Positions 1 through 8,759 of a stretch of 58,901 nt of DNA are shown here, in pieces (positions within the stretch are counted from its first letter, which is position 1; every line of letters starts with the position of its first letter). The stretch lies in the NCBI RefSeq assembly GCF_001667115.1, contig NZ_LZIJ01000201.1, positions 1 to 58,901 on the forward strand, in the 5' to 3' direction. Source of the stretch: Mycobacterium sp. 852002-51163_SCH5372311. Lineage in GTDB: Bacteria; Actinomycetota; Actinomycetes; Mycobacteriales; Mycobacteriaceae. The notes under the pieces are model-generated. The model ran no database searches. It saw only the letters and a program-made list of their open reading frames with translations, and was not told the origin of the DNA. Both the position numbers and the translations under genes were made by a program.

Positions 1-137
1 CTCCAGCCCGCACCCGAGATGTTCTGCGACGACGCCCACATCCGGCGGGCCTCGTCCTCAACTGTCTGGGCGTGGGTTTCGAAACGCCCCGCCATCGCCC
101 GCATCGCGTGCGGGTCGGTCATAAAGCGCGTTGCCAT
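1..137 (-). CDS. esxM: EsxM-like WXG100 secreted protein (5' part only)
   Basis: The first 45 codons of a small type VII secretion substrate run off the left edge of the window. The protein starts MATRFMTDPHAMRAMAGRFE and continues to a Trp-Ala-Ser-Ser run, which is the helical N-terminus of the EsxM/EsxI/EsxK group of the WXG100 family. These proteins are exported by ESX-5 as a heterodimer with an EsxN-type partner, which should lie just outside the window. The ATG at 135-137 is preceded by a strong ribosome binding site (GAGGAG, about 7 bases upstream). The gene follows a PE gene on the same strand, as in the M. tuberculosis ESX-5 locus. The paralogues are nearly identical, so the exact letter is assigned mainly from position. 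Confidence 0.85.
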   Translation of the reverse strand, partial: MATRFMTDPHAMRAMAGRFETHAQTVEDEARRMWASSQNISGAGW

Positions 138-353
138 ATGAATTTCTCCTCAGTCAATTAGTTGCTTGGATTTGTCGTGCTGGAAGGCGACGGCCGGACT
201 GGGTGCGGGATGACGCACCGCCCAACCGCAAACTAACTACGCTCCCCTTTCTGTCAGCCGCCGGTGCCACCGGCCGTTCCAACACGGTCAAGCAGACCGT
301 CCCGGGCGCTTCCATCGCCGGGCAGTCGATCCCCGAGATCACCGACTGCCTGG

Positions 354-371
354 GGGTTGCCGTCGCAACCC
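354..371. repeat. Short perfect inverted repeat between PE and esxM
   Basis: GGGTTGC and GCAACCC are separated by a four-base loop (CGTC), directly after the PE stop codon and about 217 bases before esxM. It could form a small stem-loop in the PE-esxM transcript and act in processing or attenuation. The rest of the 252-base gap shows no convincing coding sequence. The structure is seen directly; the function is inferred. Confidence 0.4.
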
Positions 372-389
372 TTGCCTCGCCGGCCTGGT

Positions 390-689
390 CTAGCCGGCAG
401 CGGCTGCATTGGCGGCCTCAGTGGCCGCATACGAACCGGAACTTGTCGTCAGGGTGTTCACGAACATTTCGTGAATAGCGGCGGCTTGCGCGCTGACCGC
501 CTGGTACATCTGCGCGTGCGCGGCGAACTGGGCCGCCGTCAGCGCCGACACTTCATCAGCGGCAGCGGGGACCACCCCGGTCGTCGGGGCCGCCGCAGCC
601 GCGTTCTGCGCGTTCATGGCGGAACCGATGCCCTGCAGGCTTCCGGCCGCCGCAGCCAGGGCTTCTGGCTGCGTGGTCACGAACGACAT
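390..689 (-). CDS. PE family protein (PE19-like)
   Basis: A 99-residue protein made up only of the PE domain. It starts MSFVTTQPEALAAAAGSLQG and contains the PE helix pair. The type VII secretion motif YxxxE is at about residues 87-91 (YAATE). PE proteins pair with a PPE partner and leave the cell through ESX-5, ending in the outer envelope. The ATG at 687-689 has the ribosome binding site GAGGAGG. The gene lies between a PPE gene and esxM, where M. tuberculosis has PE19. It is about 80 percent alike by eye to the second PE at 2308-2607, pointing to local duplication. Confidence 0.9.
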   Translation of the reverse strand: MSFVTTQPEALAAAAGSLQGIGSAMNAQNAAAAAPTTGVVPAAADEVSALTAAQFAAHAQMYQAVSAQAAAIHEMFVNTLTTSSGSYAATEAANAAAAG

Positions 690-1083
690 GTTGCGTCCTC
701 CTCAATCGTCAGCAACCGCTCTCCCCCAAGAGAGTAGATGACTCCGCGGTCCAAGGTCGTTTTCGGCGCTGCCAATCGGCAAGTGTTCACCAGGCGGTAC
801 GACGAATTCACTTTCGGTAACGCCACAGTAACAGTGGTACACCTGGATCGAGGTCTGCCCGCGACCATCATGACGAGATCTTTACAGTGCATACGGCCAG
901 CTCCGTGGGTTGGGGTGCGATAAAAATCGCGTCGTCGGCTAACTTCCGCCGGTGAGGCCCGATGGCGGGCCCGGCGGCGTCGTCGGTCGATTGCCGGCCC
1001 GGCGCGCCTTGGCTCATCCCCGTGCGAGGGGAGCTGCCACGTGTCCTTGACCGCGGCGGTCGCCGCAGCAACCGCCGCGGTGG
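690..1083. other. Intergenic region between PPE and PE genes
   Basis: This 394-base stretch has no credible gene; the open frames here lack a ribosome binding site and have no family resemblance. It holds the inverted repeat at 1050-1081 behind the PPE stop and, presumably, the promoter of the downstream PE-esxM unit. In M. tuberculosis a further PPE gene (PPE27) sits at this point. Here it is absent and no recognisable remnant was seen. Confidence 0.5.
1050..1081. terminator. Stem-loop behind the PPE gene
   Basis: An 11-base perfect inverted repeat (ACCGCGGCGGT / ACCGCCGCGGT) with a 10-base loop starts 2 bases after the PPE stop on the minus strand. There is no T-run after it. In mycobacteria, terminators often lack a clear T-run, so this is a plausible but unproven terminator. 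Confidence 0.45.
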
Positions 1084-2298
1084 TCATCCGGCGAAGGGTG
1101 GGCGCGCCATGACGGTGGGCCGGAAGCCGTACCGGGGACCGCTGTTGGCGCCGGCGCCGCCACCCACACCAGCGAGGGGCATGCCGCCCAGCAGGTTTCC
1201 CGCTCCCGATTCGGGCGCCGCGCTGATCGTGCTGATGGGTAGCGGTGCGGCATGGCTCGGCGCCGCGATGGCCGGGGACCAGGTGGTCGGGACCGATAGC
1301 TTGCCGACCGAGGCCGCCTGGCCCAGTCCCGCGGCTACTCCCTGGCCGCCGCCGCCCAGCAGTCCACCCAAACCGCCCAAACCTTTCCCGGCAGCTGCGC
1401 CCGCGGCTTCGGCTCCGGCTTTTGCGGCAGCCGCCGGCGCCAGCCCCTTGCTGATGGACAGCATCGTGTTTGCCATACCGGTCGAGAAATACGGCATACC
1501 CAGGACGTTATAAGCAGGTCCGGCAAAGTTCCTGAAGGCGGTGATGAACCACTGCGGGTTCACCGTGCTGCTCCCGCCGATACCAGTAAGGATCGAACCA
1601 AGGATCGAGTTCGGGTCGACCGTGAATCCGCTTGAGGTTCCGGTGATCCCGGACCCGGTCAGCGACAGTCCCTGCAGCACGTTGCTCACAGAAGACGTCG
1701 ACTGCGCGGACGTGCCCGCCGAAGTACTGGCCGCCTGCGCGACCGCGGCGGATTGCAGCGCCTGCCCGGCTGGGTTGGTCGTTTGTGCCGGCGAGGCGAA
1801 CGTCGTCAGCTTCGTGGCGGTTGCCGAGTTGGCGGCGTAGCTGTACATGGCTGAGGCATCTTGAGCCCACATTTCGCCGTACTGCGCCTCGAGCGCCGCA
1901 ATGGCGTTGGTGTTTTGACCCATGACGTTGGTAGCCAGCAGCTGCAACAGCTCGGCGCGGTTTGCCGCAATCAGTGGAGGCGGCACTGTCGCCGCGAATG
2001 CGTTCTCGTATGCCGCTGCCGCGGCGCTGGCCTGGCTGGCTGCCTCCTGGGCCTGAGCGGCGGTCGTGTTCATCCAGGTGACATAGGAGTTCGCCGCCTC
2101 AGCCATCGCGCCCGATGCCGGACCCAGCCATTCTTCGCCGGTCAGCGTGCTGACCGCCGCTTCGTAGGCCGTTGCGGCTGAGGACAGCTCCGCTGCCAGT
2201 CCGTTCCACGCGGCGGCGGCGGCGACCATGGGGGCCGAGCCCGGCCCCGCATACATCCGCAGAGAGTTGATCTCCGGCGGTAATGCCCCGTAATCCAT
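1084..2298 (-). CDS. PPE family protein, SVP subfamily (PPE25/26-like)
   Basis: A 404-residue PPE protein. The PPE domain spans roughly residues 1-175: MDYGALPPEINS at the start, a WxG turn (EEWLGPASG) near residue 60, and the conserved AMYSYAANSA segment at its end. A low-complexity Ser/Thr/Gly linker follows. The C-terminus carries the SVP signature (SVGKLSVPTTW) and ends GFRPTVMARPPFAG, as I recall for PPE25/PPE26. It starts 9 bases after the stop of the PE gene upstream, with AAGGA before the ATG, so the two are co-transcribed and probably form a PE/PPE heterodimer secreted by ESX-5 and held by its EspG5 chaperone. Confidence 0.9.
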   Translation of the reverse strand: MDYGALPPEINSLRMYAGPGSAPMVAAAAAWNGLAAELSSAATAYEAAVSTLTGEEWLGPASGAMAEAANSYVTWMNTTAAQAQEAASQASAAAAAYENAFAATVPPPLIAANRAELLQLLATNVMGQNTNAIAALEAQYGEMWAQDASAMYSYAANSATATKLTTFASPAQTTNPAGQALQSAAVAQAASTSAGTSAQSTSSVSNVLQGLSLTGSGITGTSSGFTVDPNSILGSILTGIGGSSTVNPQWFITAFRNFAGPAYNVLGMPYFSTGMANTMLSISKGLAPAAAAKAGAEAAGAAAGKGLGGLGGLLGGGGQGVAAGLGQAASVGKLSVPTTWSPAIAAPSHAAPLPISTISAAPESGAGNLLGGMPLAGVGGGAGANSGPRYGFRPTVMARPPFAG

Positions 2299-2307
2299 CC
2301 CTGATCC

Positions 2308-2607
2308 TTACCTGGCCGCCACCGCGTTGGCCGCCTCGGTGAAGGCATACGACCCGGCGCTGGTGCGCAATGTGTTGACGAACATCTCGTGAATGGCCTG
2401 CGCCTGGGCACTGACCGCTTGGAACATCTGGGCGTGCGCGGCGAACTGTGCCGCTGTCAGCGCCGACACCTCGTCCGCCGCCGCCGGGATCACGCCGGTC
2501 GTCGGCATTGCCGCGGCCGCGTTCTGGGCGCTCACCGCCGAGCCGATACTTTGCAAGTCCGCGGCAGCCGCCGCCAATGCTTCCGGTTGCGCCGTCACAA
2601 ACGACAT
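2308..2607 (-). CDS. PE family protein (PE18-like)
   Basis: A 99-residue, PE-domain-only protein starting MSFVTAQPEALAAAAADLQS, with the YxxxE secretion motif YAFTE at about residues 87-91. The ATG at 2605-2607 is preceded by GAGGAAAT. An in-frame upstream start at 2643 would add 12 residues with no family similarity and is rejected. It forms a two-gene unit with the PPE at 1084-2298. It is a close paralogue of the PE at 390-689. Confidence 0.9.
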   Translation of the reverse strand: MSFVTAQPEALAAAAADLQSIGSAVSAQNAAAAMPTTGVIPAAADEVSALTAAQFAAHAQMFQAVSAQAQAIHEMFVNTLRTSAGSYAFTEAANAVAAR

Positions 2608-2697
2608 CTGATTTCCTCCTCGATAGCCCTGTAACTCAATCACCTTCAGCGGAAGTCATTCCGTTGTCACGTTACTTCGCTCGCACCGAACGGTGCT

Positions 2698-2748
2698 GCA
2701 CGCAATGCCAACTATTCATTCCCGGCCAACTACTGTTCATGTCCCGGT
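2698..2748. promoter_or_regulatory. Conserved upstream module of the PE-PPE unit (copy 1)
   Basis: About 90-140 bases upstream of the PE start lies a segment that, read on the minus strand, contains GAATGAATAGTTGGCATTGC. A near copy (GAATGAATTGTTGGCGTTGC) lies upstream of the PPE gene at 4058, and both are preceded by ATGAACA a few tens of bases earlier. Conservation in front of two different ESX-5 substrate genes suggests a shared promoter or leader element duplicated with the genes. The remaining bases of the 251-base gap (2608-2858) show nothing else. Confidence 0.5.
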
Positions 2749-2858
2749 AAGGGGAATTCATCTGCAGTTCGCTCGTGAATTCTGTCGGCACCATCGCTGC
2801 CCGACAACGCTTCGGATAATCCACCGACCAATAAAATTTGGTTGAAATTAACCTCCTC

Positions 2859-4058
2859 TTATCCTGCGGATGGTGATCGGGTGAGCACGTTGTAGCGGAA
2901 GCCGTATTTGGTGACGTAGCCGGCGCTGCGCCGGCCGGTTCCGGCGCCGGATAGCGGTATTCCGCGTAGCAGCCCGGAGGTTCCGGCGTTGGAAGCGGTG
3001 GCGGTGTTGATGCTGCTGATGCCTAGGGGTTCGGACACCGGGCTGATTTCGGCGACGGGTGTGGCGGCGGTCCAGGTTTGGGGTACCGACAAGGCGCCGA
3101 CGCGGGCGGCCTGGCCCCAGTTGGCGGCCACCGGGGTGCCCCAGGCGCCGATGGCCCCCGGTGGCGGGAGCGCGCCACCGAGCGCGGGACTGGGAGCCGG
3201 AGCCCCGGGCAGCATTCCAGCGCTCCACCCCAGCAGCGAGTTGACGGACCCCACAGAGCCGTAGGCAAAGTAGGTCTCCGCGCTCCACATGCCCGAGGAT
3301 GCGCCGAAAAGGGTGGCGATCAGGCCGTTGGGGCCGACCATCCAGTCCGGCAACGTCGAGGCTGTGGCGGCGCCGGTGGCCGCCCCGGTGGTGCCGGTGG
3401 CGGTGGTGGTCGACGAGGCCATCGTGGTCGCCGCTGAGGTCGCCGCCGAGACGGTCGAGGCGGTGTTACCCGCTGGGGTGGCTGCGGCCTGGTTGACCGC
3501 CGCGGCTTGGGCGGCGACGCCGGCCGGGCTGACGGTGGTCGGTGGCGCGGAGAACGGACTCAGTACCGAGGCGGTGGCCGAGGCGGCGGCGTAGCCGTAC
3601 ATGGCGGCGGCGTCTTGGGCCCACATTTCGGCGTAGTGGGCCTCGGTGGCCGCGATCGCGGCGGTGTTTTGCCCGAAGAAGTTGGTCGCGATCAGGGCCA
3701 TCAGCAGTGCGCGGTTGGCCGCGATCACCGGTGGGGGCACCGTCATCGCAAACGCCGCTTCATAGGCCGCCGCGGCCGCCCGAGCCTGCATAGCCGCCTG
3801 CTCGGCCTCGGCGGCGGTGGCGCTCATCCAGGCCACATACGGTGCTGCCACGGCGACCATCGCCGTCGACGCCGGCCCCACCCAGGGCGCGCTGGTCAGC
3901 TCGGCGACTATCGAGCCGTAGCCGCGGGCGGCGGTGTCCCACTCGGCGGCCAATCCGTCCCAGCCCGCCGCGGCCGCCAACATCGGCCCGGCCCCGGGAC
4001 CGGCATACATCCGACCCGAATTGACCTCCGGCGGTAACGCCCCGAAGTCGAACAACAC
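2859..4058 (-). CDS. PPE family protein, SVP subfamily
   Basis: A 399-residue PPE protein. It has the PPE domain (FGALPPEVNSGRMYAGPG at the N-terminus, the WxG turn APWVGPAS, AMYGYAAASA near residue 175), an Ala/Thr-rich linker, an SVP motif (VGALSVPQTW) and a C-terminus ending KYGFRYNVLTRSPSAG. The start is uncertain. The GTG at 4056-4058 is only 1 base from AAGGAGG, whereas the TTG one codon later has better spacing. It follows eccC5 on the same strand, in the place of PPE25, but no PE gene precedes it, so its PE partner is probably one of the two PE proteins downstream. A secreted ESX-5 substrate is expected. Confidence 0.85.
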   Translation of the reverse strand: MLFDFGALPPEVNSGRMYAGPGAGPMLAAAAGWDGLAAEWDTAARGYGSIVAELTSAPWVGPASTAMVAVAAPYVAWMSATAAEAEQAAMQARAAAAAYEAAFAMTVPPPVIAANRALLMALIATNFFGQNTAAIAATEAHYAEMWAQDAAAMYGYAAASATASVLSPFSAPPTTVSPAGVAAQAAAVNQAAATPAGNTASTVSAATSAATTMASSTTTATGTTGAATGAATASTLPDWMVGPNGLIATLFGASSGMWSAETYFAYGSVGSVNSLLGWSAGMLPGAPAPSPALGGALPPPGAIGAWGTPVAANWGQAARVGALSVPQTWTAATPVAEISPVSEPLGISSINTATASNAGTSGLLRGIPLSGAGTGRRSAGYVTKYGFRYNVLTRSPSAG

Positions 4059-4592
4059 CCCTCCTTAACTGGCCAACATCACAGTGGCTGCTCCTGCCGC
4101 GGCATCCGCGCCTTCGGCATGGCGAAGCGGTCACAAATGGCTGTCGATAACGCGGCTGCGACTGGATTTTTGGCGACGGCGCCACCAGCATTTCTGCGTT
4201 GCACGAACGAAATGCGCATTCTGCCTCGATAATCCGCGTCCACAACATCGTTCGATAGCGAGATTAGATGGCCGTTGCGCGCAACGCCGCGCGCAACGCC
4301 AACAATTCATTCGTGGCTAATTTCGGGCTAACCGATGTTCATCCCGAGGTCACCGTGGCTTCACGAAGCAAGGCTGCTCAAGGCTTTTTCCAGTCGCACG
4401 ATAATTGACGACGACCGGTGGCCCCGGCAATTTGGCGGCTGCCGGAAACGCGGCATTAACCGGCAGTTTGCTTAAAATATGGACGCAATTAAGAATGGTG
4501 GATAAACAGGCAGACGTCCGCACTCTCGCGGCGCCGAACATCGACGCGCTGAAATCGCCCCTGGCGCAGGCGAAGGCGAGTCCGGTGCTGGA
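4059..4592. other. Intergenic region where cyp143 and its ferredoxin are expected
   Basis: There are 534 bases between eccC5 and the first PPE gene. In M. tuberculosis this position holds cyp143 (Rv1785c) and a ferredoxin (Rv1786). No P450 or ferredoxin fragment is readable here. The stretch includes a tandem GTTGCGCGCAAC-like repeat at about 4273-4299, the conserved PE/PPE upstream module, and an AT-rich patch near 4470-4500. A 63-codon plus-strand frame (4405-4596) has no ribosome binding site or family similarity. Confidence 0.5.
4289..4346. promoter_or_regulatory. Conserved upstream module of the PPE gene (copy 2)
   Basis: On the minus strand this reads ATGAACATCGGTTAGC, about 17 further bases, then GAATGAATTGTTGGCGTTGC. 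It matches the element at 2698-2748 in order and in the 20-base core, with 2 differences. It lies about 230-290 bases upstream of the PPE start, farther than copy 1 from its gene, suggesting a long leader or a lost gene between. Confidence 0.5.
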
Positions 4593-7500
4593 CTAGCGGC
4601 GCACCTCGGTGGCGGCGACCTGCACGAACACCCCGGTGTCCTCGGCCATCAGCAGGCCTCGGCCGCGGGGCAGCGGACCGCCCTTCATCTTGCCGCGGAT
4701 GAAGCCCTCGTCCGGGTCGGCATCCATCACCAGCAACGGCGCATTCGCCTGGTGCAGCGCCCGCAGCATCGGGTCGCTGCCCGCCGAAGACCAGCCGCCG
4801 AAGGTGCGCGTGACGATCACATGCAACCCGACGTCGGCCGCCCTGGTCACCCAGGGAGCGGCCTTGTGCAGCGGCGAATCGAACCCCGGCGGCAGCTGCT
4901 GGATGTCGTCGACGATCAGGAAGATCTCCGGACCGCTCCACCAGGACCGCGACAACAGCTCCGCCGCGGACAAACCCGGCGGTGGCTCACGTCCGGCCAG
5001 CACCGCGGCCAGTTCGCCCATCATCGCCTGAACGCCGTCCAGGTTGTAGGCGAACTTCTCCACATATTCGGAGCCCAGCGCCGTCAGCAGCTGGCGGCGT
5101 GGGTCGACCAGCCAGACCTGAGCCGACGGCCTGCCCGCCGGCGGCGGTGGTGCGCTGGTGGCTCCCGGCGCGTACAGCCGGCCGATTTCGGACATGATGG
5201 TGGCCAGCGTCGTGGTCCGGCCGCACTCGCGTCGCCCGGTCACCATCAAGTGCCCGTTCTCGGCGAAATTGAGATAGACCGGCTGCAGGTCCAGCTCCGA
5301 TATCGCCCAGGCGATTCCGCCGGCGCCCACGCCCTGGCGGGTGTCCCGGGCGGCAAGCTCGCGGACTTGCTCGACGCCGAACCGGGCCGGTAGCCGCCGA
5401 ACCGGAGCCGCATGGCCGGTCGCGAGGCGGCTGACCGCTGCCACCACACTGTCGGATTCGAAGACGTTGTCGGCCGTGGCGCCCAACGCCGGCCGGGCGA
5501 TCAGCGTGTGCAGGCCCGATTGCGGGTCGCTGTCGAGGCGGACGTAGTTCACCGCCACCATGCCGCGTCCCGGTTTGACCGGAACCTCTTTGGCGAACCG
5601 CGATCGCACTAACTTGGCGTCTTCCACCGCGGCCAGTCGCAGCTCGATGCGGGAGCCGAAACCGCTGCGCACCGGGGGCCGCAACTCCGATTCGCGATCG
5701 GCGCTGACCACCACATGCACACCGAACGACGGCCCCTGGTTGATGATCAGGTTCACCTGCTCGATGAGCACCTCGTTCTCTTCGGCCAATGCCCGGTAGT
5801 TGTCGATCACCAGGTAGACGTCACCGAACCCGTCGTTGGGCACCGGACCGGGCTCACCGCCGAACTTGCGGCGCCGGAACATCTCCATCGACGCGATTCC
5901 GTATTCGAGGAAGCTGCGTTTGCGCTCGCGGACCAGCGCCAACAATTCGGCCACCGTCCGTCGCACACCGTACGGGTCGGTCGGGCCGGCCACCTCGCCG
6001 ACGTGCGGCAACTGGGACACCGTGGTCAGCGCCGTGCTGCTGTAGGCCAGGCAGTAGAACTGCACCTGTTCCGGAGTGTGGGTCAGGGCGGCCGAGCAGA
6101 TCAGCGTCTGCAGGGCAGTTGTCTTGCCCGAACCGCCGGCGCCCAGGATCAGCACGTTGGCACCCGGCCCGGAGGTGTCGACCGTCCACGGCGGCTGGTC
6201 GTGCTTGAACGGCCGGTCGATGATGCCGATCGGGAAAATCAGGTTTCGCGCCGAGCCGTAGTCCTTCTGCCAGGGGTGGCCCAGGAACCGGTTGACCAAA
6301 TCGTCGATGGCGACGGGGGTGGTCAGCGGCGGTTGCCACAGCCGGTACGGCTCGAACTGGATCTTGCGCAGCTGATCAATGATCACCGTGCCGACTTTCG
6401 GCGTCCGGATCCCTTCCTCGTCCTCGTCCTCCTCGACGTCGCCGGACTCGAGCACCTCGCCGTTGCCGTGCACCGGCGCCTCTACCTCCGGGCCCCCCAC
6501 GCTCACCTCGAGCGGCGTGAACGAGTTGGTAAACAGTTGCGGGCGAACGTAATCGATGCTGTGGACCAGAGCCGGCGCTTCCTCGCCGTCAATGGTGACC
6601 CCGCGTGAGTAGTAGTCCCGCCACAGGAACTCGGCCTGGAACCGGATGATGTCCTCGAGACTCTTGCGGAAGTATCCCAACCCCGCCTGCGCCGGCAGGT
6701 TGACCGCGTTGGGTACGCCGGCCGCCTGCGCTGCCCCGGCGGTGCGCGCTTTCAGAACCAAGCGGTAACCCATGTTCTCCATGAGCTTTTCGGCCCGGCT
6801 CTCAATGGTCTGCGACGCCATCATCAGGTGGATCCAGTAGGCGCGGCCCTGCCGGCCGATCGAGTCGAGGACGTCGACCGCGGTGGGCATGATGCGGAAC
6901 CATTCGTAGAACTCGTCGATGACCACCACGAGCATCGGCAGCGGGGGCATGTCCTGGCCGCGGGCGCGCATGCGGGCGCGTACCGCGTTGTATTCCTTAG
7001 CGTCGTCGACGCCGGCGTTGTCGCACACGGCTTTACGGCGGGCGATCTCACCCCACAGCGCATCCAGGAAGCGCTCCATCAGCGCCTGGTCTTCTTCGAG
7101 GTCGGTGATGATCCGCGAAACGTGCGGCACGCCCGCGAACGGCTTCACCGCCGACCCACCCTTGAGGTCGGCCAGGACGAACTGCAGCTCCTCCGGCGGG
7201 TGGCCGAGCATCAGCGATTCGATCACGGTTCGCACCAGCGTCGACTTACCCGAACCGGTCGTGCCCGACATGACGCCGTGCGGGCCGTCGCCACCTTCGT
7301 CGAGGGACTTCATGTCCAAGAACAGCAGTTCGCCGTTGTCGGACCGGTTACCGAACGGCGCGCGCAGCCGAGACCGGCCCATGGTGTCGGTGCGGCTGCC
7401 CCACAACGAGTTGAAGTCGATATCCGCAGGATCGTCAATTCCGTAGTAGGACAAGATGTCCCGGGCGCCGATCTGAGCAACCCGCTGACCGATCTCTTCG

Positions 7501-8759
7501 TAGGCCTCGGCCAGGCGCCAGCGTGCCAGCTTTTGCGCGAACTCTTCGGCCTCCGCCCCACTGAGGTGATCGGTGAGGGCGAAGAACCAGGGCTTGTCGT
7601 CGATGACCATCCAGGTGTCGCGGTCGCGGGGCAGCGCCTCGATAACGCCCTTCTCGTCGAACCGCAACGTCCGCTCCGGGACGGCAGTCCACATCGACGA
7701 GCCGGTCAGGTCGAAGAACGTCACCCCGTCGACGCCCTCCGCACTGATCACGTACTCCCACTGGGGATCGGTGACATCGGCGATGATGACGTGGTGGGGC
7801 GTCGGGGTCTGCGCCGACGAACTGGCATGCCGCGGCGTGAAAGACCCACGGCCGGCGAACAATTCGGCCTGCTCGGCGGCGAATTCGCGCACCGAGCTGT
7901 AGACCATCCGTGCATTGCCCGCTGCGTCCTGACGCTTGGGGTCACCGAAATGCGGAAGCCATTTGACCCAGTCCCACTCCCCCAGGTCGGAACTGACGAC
8001 GATCATCTGCACGTGGTCGGGCCCGTGGGAGAACGACAGCTGGCAAATGATCGAGCGCATCAACCCCAACACCTGCTCGCGCTCGCCGATCAGCGAATAC
8101 CAGGGCTCGACCAGCAGGGACACCATCTTCGGCAGGTTGTACACAACGCTTTGGTAGCGGCCGAATTCCTGAAGCGCCTTACCGGTCACCGGCTCCAACT
8201 CGATGTCGGTCGGCATGTTCTGCGGCTCGCCCCAGGTCACCTCGGGGCGCGTCATACCCACCCCGACTCGGACCACGCCGAAGTTGAGGTCTTTCCCGTC
8301 GGGCTTGCGCTCCCACATCCGCGACGACCCGACCGCTGCGGACAGTGTGTTGGGCGCCGGGTGGAACCACCGGTAGTTCGCGTCCATGCTGTCGGCCGAC
8401 TCGTGCGCCGTCTCGCGCAGCATGTCCAGCATCAACATGAACTGGGCGCGCATCGAGTCCAGCTTCGGGCGACTCATCTGTTGCTGGCCGCCGAACCGGC
8501 CGCCGAACATCATCATGGCGACGCCACCGATCATGAAGATCGGGAAAATCGAGCCTGCGCCACCGAACACGTGCGAGCCGCTGGCAAAGGTCATGCCGAC
8601 CATGCCGACCAGCAGGCCGACCACCAAGACGCCGACCACGATCAGCCACCAGGGTTTGCCTTCCGGCGGCGGAATGCTCAGCGGCGTTGGCAGGACGATG
8701 TTTTCCGGTTTGATTACCGGAGGCTTCTCCGGTGTCGGCCGGGCAAAACCACGTTTCAC
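4593..8759 (-). CDS. eccC5: ESX-5 type VII secretion FtsK/SpoIIIE-type ATPase EccC5
   Basis: A 1388-residue membrane ATPase that powers ESX-5 export and recognises substrates. Two transmembrane helices lie at about residues 37-85. The conserved DUF region (MDANYRWFHP, WGEPQNMPTDIE) is followed by three FtsK-type ATPase modules. Module 1 has Walker A GTTGSGKST near residue 497 and Walker B VVVIDEFYEW. Module 2 has GAGGSGKTT near residue 870. Module 3 has a degenerate P-loop (GRRECGRTT) near residue 1172 and IFLIVDD. The sequence agrees almost throughout with the M. tuberculosis EccC5 (Rv1783) I remember, including the start MKRGFARPTPEK. Its ATG overlaps the eccB5 stop by 4 bases, so the two are translationally coupled. 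Confidence 0.97.
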   Translation of the reverse strand: MKRGFARPTPEKPPVIKPENIVLPTPLSIPPPEGKPWWLIVVGVLVVGLLVGMVGMTFASGSHVFGGAGSIFPIFMIGGVAMMMFGGRFGGQQQMSRPKLDSMRAQFMLMLDMLRETAHESADSMDANYRWFHPAPNTLSAAVGSSRMWERKPDGKDLNFGVVRVGVGMTRPEVTWGEPQNMPTDIELEPVTGKALQEFGRYQSVVYNLPKMVSLLVEPWYSLIGEREQVLGLMRSIICQLSFSHGPDHVQMIVVSSDLGEWDWVKWLPHFGDPKRQDAAGNARMVYSSVREFAAEQAELFAGRGSFTPRHASSSAQTPTPHHVIIADVTDPQWEYVISAEGVDGVTFFDLTGSSMWTAVPERTLRFDEKGVIEALPRDRDTWMVIDDKPWFFALTDHLSGAEAEEFAQKLARWRLAEAYEEIGQRVAQIGARDILSYYGIDDPADIDFNSLWGSRTDTMGRSRLRAPFGNRSDNGELLFLDMKSLDEGGDGPHGVMSGTTGSGKSTLVRTVIESLMLGHPPEELQFVLADLKGGSAVKPFAGVPHVSRIITDLEEDQALMERFLDALWGEIARRKAVCDNAGVDDAKEYNAVRARMRARGQDMPPLPMLVVVIDEFYEWFRIMPTAVDVLDSIGRQGRAYWIHLMMASQTIESRAEKLMENMGYRLVLKARTAGAAQAAGVPNAVNLPAQAGLGYFRKSLEDIIRFQAEFLWRDYYSRGVTIDGEEAPALVHSIDYVRPQLFTNSFTPLEVSVGGPEVEAPVHGNGEVLESGDVEEDEDEEGIRTPKVGTVIIDQLRKIQFEPYRLWQPPLTTPVAIDDLVNRFLGHPWQKDYGSARNLIFPIGIIDRPFKHDQPPWTVDTSGPGANVLILGAGGSGKTTALQTLICSAALTHTPEQVQFYCLAYSSTALTTVSQLPHVGEVAGPTDPYGVRRTVAELLALVRERKRSFLEYGIASMEMFRRRKFGGEPGPVPNDGFGDVYLVIDNYRALAEENEVLIEQVNLIINQGPSFGVHVVVSADRESELRPPVRSGFGSRIELRLAAVEDAKLVRSRFAKEVPVKPGRGMVAVNYVRLDSDPQSGLHTLIARPALGATADNVFESDSVVAAVSRLATGHAAPVRRLPARFGVEQVRELAARDTRQGVGAGGIAWAISELDLQPVYLNFAENGHLMVTGRRECGRTTTLATIMSEIGRLYAPGATSAPPPPAGRPSAQVWLVDPRRQLLTALGSEYVEKFAYNLDGVQAMMGELAAVLAGREPPPGLSAAELLSRSWWSGPEIFLIVDDIQQLPPGFDSPLHKAAPWVTRAADVGLHVIVTRTFGGWSSAGSDPMLRALHQANAPLLVMDADPDEGFIRGKMKGGPLPRGRGLLMAEDTGVFVQVAATEVRR

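Noticed and set aside
840..870. CCACAGTAACAGTGG-like symmetry upstream of the PE gene as an operator
   Set aside because: Only the outer four bases pair; the inner bases are not complementary, so it is weaker than expected for a real site.
4405..4596. 63-codon plus-strand frame between eccC5 and PPE
   Set aside because: No ribosome binding site, no similarity to cyp143, ferredoxin or any family; ends against eccC5 on the other strand.
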